64,000 bases of DNA from Leptura quadrifasciata (Eukaryota > Arthropoda > Insecta > Coleoptera > Cerambycidae): the NCBI GenBank assembly GCA_963675555.1, contig OY776674.1, forward strand, positions 156,686,107-156,750,106, written 5' to 3'. A program made the translations under genes and the position numbers. This document shows, piece after piece, positions 10,091 to 22,419 of this stretch (positions within the stretch are counted from its first letter, which is position 1; each line of letters begins with the position of its first letter). The notes under the pieces were generated by a model, which saw nothing but the letters and a program-made list of their open reading frames with translations, ran no database searches and had not been told where the DNA came from.

Positions 10091-11575
10091 CCAACTCCCA
10101 CCTATATAAATAATGTCTAGGGATCTAAATAGTTTTCAGATACAAGTTCAAGATGTCTATGAAGGTATATGTCAATTAAAGTCTAAATTATCTTTCGGCC
10201 CTGATGAGTTACCTGCTTTGTTCTTGGAAAATTGTGTTAGTACTCTGGCTAACACTTTGCATCTTTAATTTAACTTATCCAAATTAGTTTCATAAATCCT
10301 ATTCATAAATCTGGAGAGAAGGATGATGTAAAGAATTACCATGGGGTTTTAATTCAATCTCAAATACCTAAACTCTGTGATAAGTTGATTTCAAGGTCTC
10401 TGGCGTGATCATCGAAGCATGTAATTGTTCCAGAGCAGCATGGTTTCTCATTGGGGAAATCGGCAACAAAAAACCTTCTTTGGTATCAGAATTACATTTT
10501 GAACACTTTTGAAAATCGTACTCAAGCTGATAGTATATATACTGATATCTCAAAAGAGTTTGGCAGAGTCAATTACAATTTACTAATAAATAATCTTTAA
10601 GCACTTGGAGTAGGTAAGGGGGTTTTAGATTGAGTTTATAGCTTCATATCTGCTAGGATTCAGTGGATAAAAATTAATAATTATATATCATATGCAACTG
10701 ATGTCCTATCTGGAATTCCACAAGGATCACATTGTGGACCAATTTAATTCAATTTATTTATTAATGATATTGGCCGGGTTTTGAATCATTCGTCGATGAT
10801 CTAAAAATATGTAGAACAATTTCTCAAGATAGTAACTCTGACAAGTTGCATATTGATATAAATAATTTCTATGCATGGTCTGTGGATAATACTCTCGCAA
10901 GTTTTAGGAATCTTGGTTTTTTTACTTAGAAATAGTAAAGATCTAGCTCTGAATACCATAAGATTGGTTTATTCATCCTCTGTTAGGTCGGGCGTTGAAT
11001 ATGGATCTTTTTACCAGTGTGATATCGATATGTTGAAGAGAGTGCAACAGAAGTTTCTTAAGCAGTATGCTTTTAGACTGGGACTGGGATATATTTGAAG
11101 TGAGACTGATTATGGAAAAATTTCAAATATCACTGACCTACAATCTCTGGAGAAACGTAGACAAGACGCTGATTTGATATTTGTGTACAAATTGCTAAAT
11201 GGTGACATAAATTGTCCTGAACTGTTATCAAAATTTTCATTAAATATTGTATTAAGAATAAACAGAAATAGACGATTGTTCTACATTCTGTCACATGTAA
11301 GAAATTGGCACGTTTGCCGAATGCTCATTAGATAATTTTAATTTATCTCTTACTTCATTAAGAAAGCATTAAAATCCATGTCTGAAGGTGAATACAATAT
11401 CCGTATATCTTATTTGGTTATGTTATATTTTATACACAAATTTTTGTACTGCAGCATTTTCTTTTTTTTCTGTGCTGTTAATATTATGATCTTTTTAACA
11501 ACACTTTCATCAAATTATACTTGTGATTAATTAACATTTTATTGTATATGCAATGGATTATTAATCAATAAAGTG
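10091..11575 (+). pseudogene. Decayed LINE reverse transcriptase
   Basis: Fragments in all three plus frames follow the usual order of a non-LTR reverse transcriptase. They are 'LKSKLSFGPDELPALFLENC' near 10180-10240, 'EQHGFSLGKSATKNL' near 10430-10480, 'SIYTDISKEFGRVNY' near 10530-10575 (the catalytic-Asp block, with AFD changed to EFG), 'SGIPQGSHCGPI' near 10715-10745, and a thumb-like region 'LVYSSSVRSGVEYGSFYQCD' at ~10960-11025. Stops and frameshifts occur throughout. The 3' end is probably near 11575 ('aataaagtgagctaaactaa'). It resembles the jockey/CR1 group and is much older than the jockey family at 11673. Confidence 0.8.
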
Positions 11576-11662
11576 AGCTAAACTAAATAATTTTGTTCGA
11601 TGTAACAATTTCATAACTGTACCACATAGAACATTTCATAAATACATATCTTTCATTATGCC

Positions 11663-13067
11663 GGTATTTATAAGGATCATGCCTGTCGCCAAAGTTGTAC
11701 AACCTGTACGTCTCCGACTTCCCAGAGTTCCCAAATACGAAGCTGGCCAAGTACGCCGACGACGCGGCCATGTACGCGCATTCGCATAACGCCCAAGCAG
11801 CGAACATGCTGCTGAAGGCGCACATGGCCGTGCCACGGCGTATTACGCCCAGTAGAAGATTCGGGTAAACGCTGAGAAGTCGGAGGCGATAGTCTTCACG
11901 CGGCGTTTCGCTGAAAACAAAATCCTAACACCAATCTCGATCCGGAGAAACAAAATTCCAACCAAGAGGTGCGTGCAGTACTTGGGGGTCAGACTGGACC
12001 AGCGACTTACGTTTAACACACATATAAATGAGACCGTACGGACGGTCTACTCACTGTCCAGGGGTCTGCATCTACTCATGGTCAGGGGTAGCAGACTTAA
12101 CAGACAAAATAAAAAATTGTTGTGCACGATGGTGGTCAGGCCATCCATCACATACGCGGCGCCGGTGTGGTGCAGCATACCGGTCACGACAATGAGAAAA
12201 CTAAAAGTGTTGGAACACAAATTTATGCGCCTCATATCTAATTCTGGAAGGTACACCTCCCTCAGAGACCTATACGCACTTTGCCTCGACATAACCCCAA
12301 TAGTGGACAATGTCTCCCAGAAATTCTACTCTTTCAAACTGGGTGATAGTCCACTAACAAGAAACATAACACAAATTAGACAGCATAATGTCCCATTTCG
12401 GATTAAACACACCCTACCGTACCAGACGTTACCAATCTTCCGGCAACCACTGTAGCCAAACTTCAACAACTATAACTTTCGCTTACCCTATCCACCTTAC
12501 TGATATTTCATACCTTTACATCTTTAAATCTTTCCTGTCCCCCTCTTCCTTTCTATTTGCTTCTTTTTGTCTCGTTTGTTTCTCGTTGTCTCTTTTTGCA
12601 TTTTTGTCTCTAAATTCATTTTCCATCAAAATTTCATAACAAAATCAAAGTTTTCCGAAAACCAAAATTTTTTAAAACCAAAGTTTAGGCCAGCCGATGT
12701 GCAGCCCGGCATTTGCACGTCTCGCAGATGGTTCCTCGTCCAGATTGAGGTACCAGCGTCAACAGCCAAATTAGAAACAGTGAAGTGCGCGAGCTACTAA
12801 TAAAAGTGTAATTTTAAGTTTTGTTGAATCTGTTTTTTTAGATGTTTGTAAATTTGATCACCTTTTTTAATCTGCATTCTGCAGAAGGAGTCTAGGTATA
12901 AGTTTTAATTGTTTTAAAATCGAACCAGGCCTAGTCCGCCCGGTCCTGCAATCCGTCACAGTGAATAACGCAGTGGTTGCACAGTCGGACCCGGGTTAGG
13001 CCTTGGGGAGGTAATTATTATACAAGTTAATGTTAAATAAAGAAGTTTTATTGAATTGGTATTTATA
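11663..13067 (+). mobile_element. Jockey-family LINE, 5'-truncated, with 10-bp TSD
   Basis: Direct repeats 'ggtatttata' (11663-11672 and 13058-13067) flank a 1,385-bp insert. The first codons read 'QGSCLSPKLYNLYVSDFPEF', which is the middle of a reverse transcriptase palm, followed by the catalytic 'YADD' box (~11750). After a frameshift and a stop, a 160-residue open frame (11973-12455) covers the palm-to-C-terminus part with 'YLGVRLDQRLTFNTHI' and 'RPSITYAAPVW'. About 600 bp of 3' UTR follows and ends in 'aataaagaag'. Because the insert begins exactly inside the RT, this is truncation during reverse transcription. Five other copies of this family lie in the window (19688, 24865, 29673, 51427, 55835). 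Confidence 0.93.
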
Positions 13068-14829
13068 GTAAAGATATATTAGAACAAAAGGCAGAAACTA
13101 CTAGGCAAAATCATCTGCTCATTTGGTAAACTAAATGCAGTGGTTTATGCCTCCCTTGTCTCAAACCTCATCCGTTTCCTCTAGATAGCAATACTAGCAG
13201 TAGTTGAAATAATGGTTTTTAAAGTCCTACATTAACAAAAATTAAAATTATTAATAATTAACAATGATTATGTGTTTCAAATAAATAACATCTCGAAACA
13301 ATTGTTTGCTATTACGCAAAAGTATATGTAATCACGTTTATATCGTAAAACTGAAATTATCACGTACACAATAAAATGTTGTCATGAAAAATAAATTCAT
13401 ATTATTATTATTATTAAAGAAAGTACGTATTGCAAGTTTTTTCACTTAAAAAATATATGACAATGAGGTAACATTGATATTTTTATATTTAAAATACCTT
13501 GGGAATTTTGAAAAAATTTTCGTTGGAGTTACTCTATGTATAGTTAGTTTATGTTCATATTATGTAAAACATCAATGTATTACTGTAAAATGATTCCTGG
13601 GCGTATAATTAATTGATCCATAACTTGACTTGCTGAGAGCCAGACTTTCTGCAGACAGCTCACAAAAACGAGATCTGTTACTGCGATCGATTGTATCATT
13701 TATTCATGTTCTAACCGTATTAATTCTCTGACATGTTACTTTATCTCTACAGTATTTACTAAGATTATGTAACAGGGTTTACTAGCACCCATGATAATAC
13801 GAATAATATAGTATTATAATTAGTACCTATAAATAAATTATTTATACCGTAGTGCTGTCAAAAGCATTCTCCATTACGTTGGGTCTAGAATTTTGCACAA
13901 GAACTTTTATCATAATGATTTTCAATTAGAAAAATGACATGTATTGGAGTCATTATTTGCAAATCTGTAAAAGCGCTCTTATTCGACTTATATTGAAAAA
14001 CGCTTTCACCGAGTTTTGTTAAAAAATATCTTTTTTTCACAGAGATTCAGGTATTTCAAAAAATTAACTTCCTTTAAGGCATCTATTCCAGCATTTGGAT
14101 GGCGCTACTACTGGACCTCGGGGATTTCGGGACACGTAGGAAAGTTGATCGAACATTGTGAAAATTTGCCCATTGTTAAATATAAATTAATTTTATGTGT
14201 CTTGCCAACTATAAATAATATCCTTGATCAAAGCACTGACCATAGATACTTATATAAAATATGCCAGGTTTTAAAAGTTTATGCGCCAATGTGATTTCTT
14301 ATTAAATGTAATCCTTCTTGTAAATTTGGTGCCAAACATGTTTGGGAAATGATTAAGAAAAGCCGTTATTTGTGATTGCAAGGCATTAATCGGCATTAGG
14401 CTAAAGTACCTGGAATAGACGGAATTAACGTCTGAAGACACAGAAACTAGCTCCCAGGAAAACCACAAGCTTTGCGAAAAGTCTTGGAATCCTAGGCAAG
14501 AATTAGCTATAGGATAATTCACAAAAGATCTTTTAGGTCGAAGTGAAGTAAGGCTAACTCAGAGCCAAACGACATTTCAAACAATCTACAATCTACATGT
14601 CTGTTGGATGATCAGAGTATAGTCAAATTTGATAGATAGTTAGTGCATAGGTATAAACAGTTTAAATTACTTGACTACAGAACACAATAGATTGCATACA
14701 TAAAAATACATTTTGAAATTGTAAAATTTAATTTTCTTAACAGAGAATAAACAAAATTCAAAAAACCTTATTTATATTACTGACTTAAGAATTAAGCATC
14801 CATTCAAATTAAGTGTCACACGCAGGGTG
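13068..14829. other. AT-rich gene-free stretch
   Basis: No repeat or coding signature recognised. A 92-residue frame at 14016-14294 follows a splice-acceptor-like 'tttttttcacag' but matches no family I know; I do not call it an exon. Confidence 0.45.
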
Positions 14830-14988
14830 CATTTAAGTGTTGTAAAAAGGTAGCTGTCACTCCAAGGGATTGAAGGGGGATATATAAAATTCTGCTTAAA
14901 GAGTATCATTTGACTTGTTTCAGGATTTTACTTAAGAATCGTAAATTACGCAGAAAATGAATGTACCTGTTACTTATCGATCTTACTG
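14830..14988. mobile_element. Isolated TIR of mariner-type family B
   Basis: Read on the minus strand, this matches the TIR at 19400-19560: a 'cagtaagatcgataagtaac' start, then 'tgcgtaatttacg', 'aagtaaaatcctgaaac' and 'cccttcaatcccttggagtg'. It ends at a TA dinucleotide (14989-14990). No partner TIR was found, so this is a relic end. Confidence 0.7.
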
Positions 14989-15009
14989 TATATTAATTTC
15001 ATCGAGAAA

Positions 15010-15190
15010 TGCAAATTGGTTCTATTTATTAAAGAAAATATTGGTTTTAAATCAGGTAAACGTGGTGGCCACTCAGCAGACCCTTATCTACCTATAGGTA
15101 TACATCTCTCGAAAATATTTCACTGAGATAATTTCTTACAGCGAGTCCATAATGGGGTGGAACGCCATCTTCTTGAAAACAAAAATAGTT
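15010..15190 (-). pseudogene. Mariner-type transposase fragment
   Basis: On the minus strand, 'FQEDGVPPHYGLAVRNYLSE' gives the second catalytic Asp and its usual downstream helix. A frameshift then leads to 'SAEWPP'. Only about 60 residues of the catalytic core survive. It adjoins the family B TIR at 14988 but need not belong to the same insertion. Confidence 0.7.
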
Positions 15191-15235
15191 TTGTTTTGGT
15201 CATTGTCAAATTGTTAACGGTGCACATTTTGAACA

Positions 15236-15520
15236 CTTATTTATTTATTCTACAGGAACGATGTTCCCAATTACAAAGTTGTATACACATACACATAGAC
15301 AATTGTACAACTACCATTCCCTATGACATTGCCATCTTTCGCAGCTGAGGCTCGAACTAAGGAGTGGTGCAGCGACTAGACATATTGTCTAGTCCACTGC
15401 TATCAGCTCCGTAGCACATGAAAAATGCCACTAAACATCCATACCCTAGCCAGGATTCGAACCCGGGACTCCATGGTTGCAAGCCTAATTCGTAAGCATT
15501 GAGCCACTGAGCTGTTTATT
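15236..15520 (-). mobile_element. Dimeric tRNA-derived SINE
   Basis: On the minus strand, an A-box-like 'agctcagtggctcaatgc' (near 15513-15496) and a B box 'ggttcgaatcc' (15463-15453) mark a first tRNA-like unit. A second unit follows with 'tagcagtggactagac' and a second B-box-like 'gttcgagcc' (15357-15349). The sequence ends in 'gaataaataaataa'. RNA polymerase III promoters of this kind drive SINE transcription. The tRNA cloverleaf is not kept (no matching D-stem), so it is not a tRNA gene. A related copy lies at 25864-26110. Confidence 0.75.
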
Positions 15521-15530
15521 GTAATAAAAA

Positions 15531-17934
15531 TTGAAGTTCTCTGTATTTTCTTTAATATTGTATATCTCATTCTTTCTAAAGAGAATTTTATTTATACTAA
15601 GTTACAAGAACAACTGTTATATCACTGAATTCCTTTGTAAAAGAGTTATCAATTTTTAAAATAGAATATAGGATTTCCATTTTTTTTTTAATCGATGACG
15701 TTACAGATATGTGAAAAGCGTTAACATTTTCTTTCCGTATAAATAGAGCAGTCTGATTGAAGTGTGTTTGTATTTTTGCACACGCAAAACAGAAGGAAAG
15801 TTATGAATTTTGTGCATTTCTTTTGGTGCGCACTGTAGAATTATTCAATTATTTTGAGTCATCTGCTGCACATCAAGCCAAAATAAAATTAAATACAATA
15901 TGTCACTGCATTTCTACAACACTACGCACTGATACTATAAATCCGAAATTTTCTCAAGCATACGTGAGCTTCGTATTTCAAATTCGTATATTCCTGAGGC
16001 AACCATAAGTCATCTCTCGTAACAAGGCCAGCAGTGTAAATATGGGTATATTCATATATCATGAATGTCTAGAGTAGGAAGGTGCTGACACTGATATTCT
16101 GTTGTTCCATATTTTTACTACCAGCCCCTGACCTCTCATGAGAAGGCGAATAGTTTTTAAAATGGCAGGAATTGTACGTTGTAATTAGCTTATGATTTTT
16201 GTAGGAGTTAATGGCCAAATGCTTAAAATGCCTCTTTAATTAAATATTATAGATAAGTATAGTGGTAATATAAGTTACATCTATAAAAATACCTCTTAGA
16301 TTTATTAAATATTACATATATATTTTATAAAAACAAAAACAAAATAGTTATTCCAGGGTTTCTAGCAACCATTAAAATTATAAGTCACTTGTTTAACATA
16401 AAGTCTTAATAAAATATATGAAAAAATCTTTCAATATTATAAATGTACTTACTAAAAAGAAAATAAGTATTTTTTTCGTATCTTATAAATTAGTTTAAAT
16501 CACTTATATAGAATATCAAAACTTAAAGCATTGAACGCGAAAAGATGCTGTAGAAATTGTTTCAATAGTTCTTGGGTACAACTTCTTGGGCTCAATGCTT
16601 TTTTTAACAGTCTATATTGATATAATTTTACTTATACTTAAGCTAAAGAACACATCAGGTTAATTTGAGTTGTGTATTGCGAATAAAATGCATTTTATTT
16701 TATTCCGATTAAAAGAGTTGCATGCATGTTTTCTGTTTTCTTTTGTTTGTTCTATTTGTTAAAATTTCAAATTATTTTACAGAAAACAGATATTTTCTAT
16801 AAATAGGCTATTTTCATATTTTAGCCATTAAAAACAGATAGAGATGTTTATAACAGAATTTAATGGTAATTAGAATCAGTTATTTTATTTAAATTCACTT
16901 AATTATTGTTACACTAATTATTAAAACGTTTAATAACATCTCGAACTGTTAACGCATTTAATATGTTCAAGTAGATATAAGATCGTGCGGAAAAGTAATA
17001 AAACTGAAAAAAGGAATATCACATGATGAGAACCAATTCGTTTTGTTAAGTTCATGTCATGAAATGTTCAAGTTGGTATCTGCGAGTTTATATTTTGAGG
17101 AAAATATAAAGAAGATTGTGGAAAATTGGAGGTTGCTAAGGGATATAAAAGAATAACAAGTAAATTGTCAAAAATTGAAAGGGTGAGCAATTTCGGAGAA
17201 AGGATGAGATTTTAGTAAAATAGAAAAAATAGACTGTTCTTGATTTAATTGAAGATAAGTAAAACGAAGGAAGGCAACTAGTTTAAGAATTTGGAAAAAA
17301 GAAATAAAAAATCGAGTTTGTCAAGATTTTGGCAAGTAGGGGAAAGGAGTTTAATCATAAATTATTTTAAGGTTCACGATTCCTAGTGGAATCAATATAC
17401 CATTTGAATTGTGAAGGAGTGTAGGAGATTGCAGCTGAACATCGCAAATAAGTGATACTGTGCGGTTGGAGGTTATATTGAGCTACGCGCAGACTAAAAG
17501 GTTGTAATAAACATTATCTAAATTTCATGTTCACCATTTAATATTTTGGAAATAATTGAGAACAATTTAAATTACAAATTTTGACAATTTATTTCATTTT
17601 TATTAACAAATTTTATTTTAACATGATCATTTCCAAATTATTTTATTCATGTATCGTATTTATTTTGTTTAGCTAGATAACGAATTTTATCCTTTACTTG
17701 TATCGAATATTGTTCTCGCAATACACTGTTCAGTTTGATTTGAATTTGTTTCATTGCTTGTTTGTGTTTCTAGCATTGAATTGTTTTTAATGACTCCGAA
17801 CTTTCGACTTTGAGATTTAAATTTAGAAAATTATATACTGCGATATTTAATGCCTTCACGCGGATATCATAGCAATATATATTATATTTTTTGTATTTGG
17901 TTCCTAAAATAGCTACTTTAGGGACTGACTCATT
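15531..17934. other. AT-rich gene-free stretch
   Basis: About 2.4 kb with only short chance ORFs (for example 15757-16008) and long A/T tracts. No repeat family recognised. Confidence 0.5.
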
Positions 17935-18160
17935 TGATGAAATAGTTTCTTCTGGGTCTTGCCGTGGTCGTCGAACTTGACGTTTCACTGATCATTCTGT
18001 CAGCTTCTTCAGAAGGATTCTAAAAAAGATTAAAGTCTTTAGAATCCTTCTGATGAAGCTGACAGGATGATCAGCGAAACGTCAAGTCAAGTTCGACGAC
18101 CACGGCAAGACCCGGAAGAAACTACTTCATTAGACAACGGCCATGAAAACCTGCATTCTA
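17935..18160. mobile_element. Two Penelope-type termini head to head with hammerhead-like motifs
   Basis: A minus-strand terminus (17940-18012) and a plus-strand terminus (18050-18155) face each other across a 14-bp-arm hairpin (18011-18024 and 18038-18051). Each carries CTGANGA, a stem 'agctga..tcag(c/t)' and GAAAC: 17982-18012 on minus, 18050-18080 on plus. Both continue into 'ttcgacgaccacggcaagac'. The plus copy ends in the 'gaaaacctgcattct' sequence shared with 3830 and 26830. The motif order resembles a hammerhead ribozyme core, with an extra A before stem II and no U at the usual cleavage triplet. Confidence 0.65.
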
Positions 18161-18494
18161 CTATTGACTCATTTGAGTCCGTAAAATGACTCTTTTCGGA
18201 CTCAATCCCAGAAAGTTTCCATGGCAACTTTTGAGGATTATATGGTAAATCAAGCAAAGTGGTTCAATATAACAATTAAACAATCTGGTTACTATAGTCG
18301 CATGGTAATTAAAATTCGAAGGTAACTATTTTCGGGAAATATTTGCTCTAATCAAAAATTTGAACATGTTTTAGGGACCTTTAACAAAAAAATGTTGTTT
18401 TTAACACGTACCCAAATCAGTTTCTTGGGACTCGTCAACTATTCCGGGCTCGGCGTCGCCTCGTTACGATTCGATGGGCCAATTGCCTTCTTTG

Positions 18495-18815
18495 TTTTAA
18501 AATGGCGGCGGTTCAAAGTTTTAAAAATAATTTCAAAATTTTATTTCGAATCAAATATGTACAATGTACATGTGATACAACTTTGGATAGTGCTCATTTA
18601 GCCCTACAACTTTTCTCTAAAACATTTTTTGCTAAAACGTATGGGAAAAATTAAAAAATTGGCGGCGGTTCAAAAACTTCAAAAAATTCTGAAATTTTTT
18701 TGTATATATTTGATTCTAATCAAATATATACATGCGATACATCGTTGGATAGTGCTCATCTAGACCTACAACTTTTGTCTAAAACATTTTTTGCTAAAAC
18801 AGAAAAAAATTTAAA
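18495..18815. repeat. Diverged two-unit tandem duplication (~157 bp)
   Basis: 'tggcggcggttcaaa' at ~18503 and ~18660 each lead to 'gtgatacaactttggatagt' or 'gcgatacatcgttggatagt' and then 'acattttttgctaaaac'. No coding capacity. It may be part of an unclassified DNA element. Confidence 0.7.
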
Positions 18816-18949
18816 AAACCAGGAATTATTTATATTTTGAAAATTACCTTCGTGCTAATAGTTCGTAAATCGATGACAATAAATTGAAGTTGGGCAGTTC
18901 TAATAAAGATATACTTAAGAACTTATTTACTAAAATAATAGAGACCTGA

Positions 18950-19395
18950 AACAGTGCAAAACAATATAGGACGAAATCCAGGCTGGCCCCTACCATCGGG
19001 ATTTTTTTCAAATGGAACCTTAATGGTAGAGTACTACCATAAAATAGCGGATGTTCTAAGGAATCGGTGGATGTGCCCAAGAGCAATTTTTTCTTATTTT
19101 ATTTATTTTTTTAATTTTAAACCATTTTTTTTTCATGGAGTCAAAATGTCACTTATGGGGCATCACCCTACTCAAAATTTTTCAAGGATTCCAAAAATAT
19201 AATAATATACTGGGTGTTCCGTTTAAAAATCAAAAGTTGGGGTCATTTCCGGTGAAACCGGAAGTGGGAAAAAAATGACAGTTATGCCACAAAGTGTCTT
19301 CTTGGTTATATAATAAATACATTTACCAACTTTCATGCCGATATTCTTAAAAATAAGGGAAAAAATGTAGGTTTACCATGATCCGTTGACAGCCC
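18950..19395. other. Probable DNA-transposon remnant
   Basis: 'tatactgggtgttccgttta' at ~19207 looks like the TIR start of a mariner-type element of the kind seen at 24318 and 44933. 'ggggcatcaccctactcaaa' precedes it. No transposase remains, so the call is tentative. Confidence 0.35.
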
Positions 19396-19674
19396 ATATA
19401 GTGAGGACCATAAGTAACGGATACATTCATTATCTACGTAATTAACAATTTATGAAACACGTCAATTTTTAATTCTAAAATGACATTTTTTGAGCATAAT
19501 TTTATACCTCTCCATTCAACCCCCTTGGAGTAACAGCTGGCCCTTCAAAGTTTTTAAATAGAATGAAGGTGCTCACTTGAAAGGGTTTTTAACTCTATAT
19601 CCAGCAATATAAGGTTTTTTGAATTTTGTAGTCTTCATCAAGAAAATTAAATTTGAAAATTTTGAGATGTATTT

Positions 19675-20566
19675 GAAATGTACACAAATGAAATACAAAA
19701 CAAATTTATGAAATATTTAAATACATGATCCTCCCCGAGACCTGACCCGAAGCCAGCCAAATATCCACGGTGCGTAGCGTGGTGGCAATGAAGTGTTGGA
19801 CGGATCAGCTCCGGTTCGGTGAAAAACAGATATAAATAAATAAAAAACCTAGCTCCTTTTGTCAAAGCGACAAATTAAATAGGTAATAGTGTTAAAAAAT
19901 TGATACGGGAAAAATCTCAACGAAAAAACCCGTTCGAGACAACTACCGCAGCGACAGCGTCTCAACTGCCTAATCTATAATTTTCTAACGTTCTGGTCCA
20001 AAATAAGTTTTGACTCTCGTGAAAGGCAGAATTAGTTGTGAAAATGAATAATAGAAACGAAGAGAGGGACAAGAAAGAATTAAAAATATAAAGTATTCGA
20101 TAGGGAAAGGTGAAGTAAAAGGAAGTTGTGGTAAGTGAAGGTTGGTTAGAGCTATTGCCGGAAAATGAGCTACGCCTGGTAAGGTAAGGAGTGTTTTATT
20201 CTGAATGGGGCATTATGATGTCTAATTTGTGTAATGTTCTGGGTTAGCGGATTGTCATCCAGTTTGAGGTTATAGACTTTCTGTGAAATTTCCTGGATGT
20301 AGCCCGCTATTGGAGTAATGTGGCAAAGTACATAGAGATATCTGAGGGAGGTGTATCTGCCAGAATTCTCATTGTCATCACCGGTATGTAGCATTACACC
20401 GGCGCCGCGTATGTAATGGCCGGCCTAATCACAACGATGTAAATCAATTTTTTATTCTGTCGGTTAAGTCTGCTACCCCTGGCCAGGAGTGGATACAGAC
20501 CTCTGGACATGGAGTAGACTTTCCGTTCCGTCTCATTGATGTTTGTGTTAAACGAAATGTACACAA
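19675..20566 (-). mobile_element. Jockey-family LINE copy with perfect 13-bp TSD, nested
   Basis: 'gaaatgtacacaa' occurs at 19675-19687 and 20554-20566. Between them the minus strand carries the last part of the jockey RT ('SGRYTSLRYLYVLC', 'NITQIRHHNAPFRIKHSLPY', 20170-20394) and its 3' UTR. It is truncated within 'FNTNINE' at the 5' end. Stops show it is dead. It sits just inside the left TIR of family B, so it is younger than that element. Confidence 0.93.
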
Positions 20567-20770
20567 TCAAATGTATCCTAAACTATTTTATGTACCAAAT
20601 ATTGTCAAATCTGACTTTTCTAATTAATTTTACCCAACAAAAAGAAAGAAGTAAAAAGAGTTTCTTTTTACATATCAGAAAAAATCATAATTTCTTTAAT
20701 TGCTACATCTGTGCAAACTTATGATTCTAGTTATTTATCGCAGACTGTCAGGTTGATCGTTATTTCAATA

Positions 20771-22360
20771 ATGAGTCTTTCGGTTACCCAAAGAATTGAA
20801 ATGTTGATATTATTAGAATGTGGTGATAAAAAAAGAACACAGAAGCAGGTATGCGAAATCTTCAATACCAAGTGTCCTGACCGTCGCATTTCTCAATCTA
20901 CCGTTAGTGGAAATATCACAGATATTTCTAAATCTGGTAGGAAACGCATTTTAGACGATGAATAGAAGTTGGATATATTTATTTACATTTATTTACCATC
21001 CAACAGCCAGTGCCAATTGCTGGATGGGAAAATACAGGTTTACGAGCAAATATCACAAATTACAAATTAATGAGTCAAACAGAAGTTTATTTATACTACA
21101 ACTAAATATGTCAACTCTGTCTTGCAGGTTGTTGTAATTATCGCACATAAAGTGAAGCGGTGAATATTTTAACAAATTAGTCCTTGGTCTGGCAAGATAG
21201 AAGGTAATGTTATTACGAGCCTCGGTTCTTAGTACATGAATGCGTATTTGTTCTAATATCTGAGGGCAGTCTATTTTGTTATTTAATATTTTATACAGAA
21301 ATATTAATGATTATCTAATTCTGCGATCTTTCAGGCTAAATAATGAGAACATATCAAGTAAAAGGCTTTGTGGTATTCCAATTGGTGAATATATCCTATC
21401 CTCCTTAAAGGAGGAACCGTCTTTGCACTGCCTCTAAGCAGTCGATATACGTCAAATAGCTGGGATTCCATATTAATGATATTGTTAGATATTCAAGATA
21501 ATCCATATAAACCTACAAGATAAGTTGCCGCCGATAATGATGTTAATAAAACGTCCATATTACGTCTTCTAAAAAATGAATTATACCACCCATATAAAAT
21601 TCATTTGGTTCAAGAACTTAACGACGATGACCCTGATCGCCGATTGGAATTTTGCAAAGTCATGGCAAATAGATGCCAGATGATCAGTTATTTATAAAAA
21701 ACTTTCTTTTTTTCTGATGAAGCAAGATTCATCTTAAATGGAACAGTCAACAAACAAAACTGTAGGTATTGGAGTACAGAAAATCTACATTGGATGATGG
21801 AAGCCAATATATCGTGAGAAGGTGAACGTTTTGGCTAAAATTATAAATTCTCAAATTATATGGCCATATTTCTGTGATAACAAATTAACTGGCGCGCGTT
21901 ACTTGGATTTCTTGCAAAATTTCTTAGTTCCAGAGTTAAGAATACTTTCCCCAGATGATGACAATCCTAATAAAATAGATAAAAATATTTGGTATCAGCA
22001 GAACGGAGCTACACCTCATTTCGTATTGGAAATAAGAGCCTATCTCAATCAAGTTTTCACCAATAGGTGGATCGGTATGCGCGGCCTGCCCGTTCTCCAG
22101 ATTTGACCCCGCTTGACTATTTTTTATGGGGTTACTTAAAATCGAAAGACTACTTCAACAGACCATATAACGTCGATGACTTAAAAGAAATAATAGGTCA
22201 AGGGATGAATCAAATCACCCCGGAGACGATACAAAATGTTTTAAAAGGATTTCAGCAACGCCTCCATTATTGTGAAGAAGATACGGGCATCCAGTTTGAA
22301 CATTTGATTTGTTTACTGAGTCACATTAAAAATGTAATATTTTTCAATAAAAAAAATTAG
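20771..22360 (+). pseudogene. Family B mariner-type transposase, broken
   Basis: The N-terminal helix-turn-helix part starts at 20771 ('MSLSVTQRIEMLILLECGDK') and stops at 20965. The frame resumes after a nested LINE at ~21480 with 'LDIQDNPYKPTRQVA' and 'YHPYKIHLVQELNDDDPDRR'. A first catalytic Asp is visible in the 'FSDEARFILNG' region near 21715-21745. Next comes 'WYQQNGATPHF' (~21990), in which the second Asp is Asn. After a frameshift near 22080, 'RSPDLTPLDYFLWGYLKSKD' (22082-22150) holds the third Asp. It would be inactive both from the breaks and from the D-to-N change. The C-terminal part 'LHYCEEDTGIQFEHLI' is shared with 36989-37201. Confidence 0.88.
20975..21480 (-). mobile_element. 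LINE 3' end nested in the transposase
   Basis: The insert interrupts the transposase between 'LDDE..KLDI' and 'LLDIQDNP'. On the minus strand it ends in 'gtaaataaatgtaaataaat', a TAAA-type LINE tail. Its inner part has faint RT C-terminal coding with stops. A short duplicated 'gatat' at both joints fits a TSD but is too short to be decisive. Confidence 0.6.
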
Positions 22361-22419
22361 AGAAATTCAATAAATCTTATATCGCTGGATAGATAATTAA
22401 AAATCCTTTTAAATGAGCT

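Noticed and set aside
14016..14294. Possible host exon after a splice-acceptor-like tract
   Set aside because: No known domain and no convincing donor; it does not resemble LamG, EGF or fibronectin type III sequence.
15430..15520. tRNA gene on the minus strand
   Set aside because: A and B boxes are present, but the D-stem and anticodon stem do not pair, and the sequence continues into a second unit and a tail as in a SINE.
18050..18080. A fully standard hammerhead ribozyme
   Set aside because: An extra A precedes stem II and the expected U of the cleavage triplet is missing, so only 'hammerhead-like' is justified.
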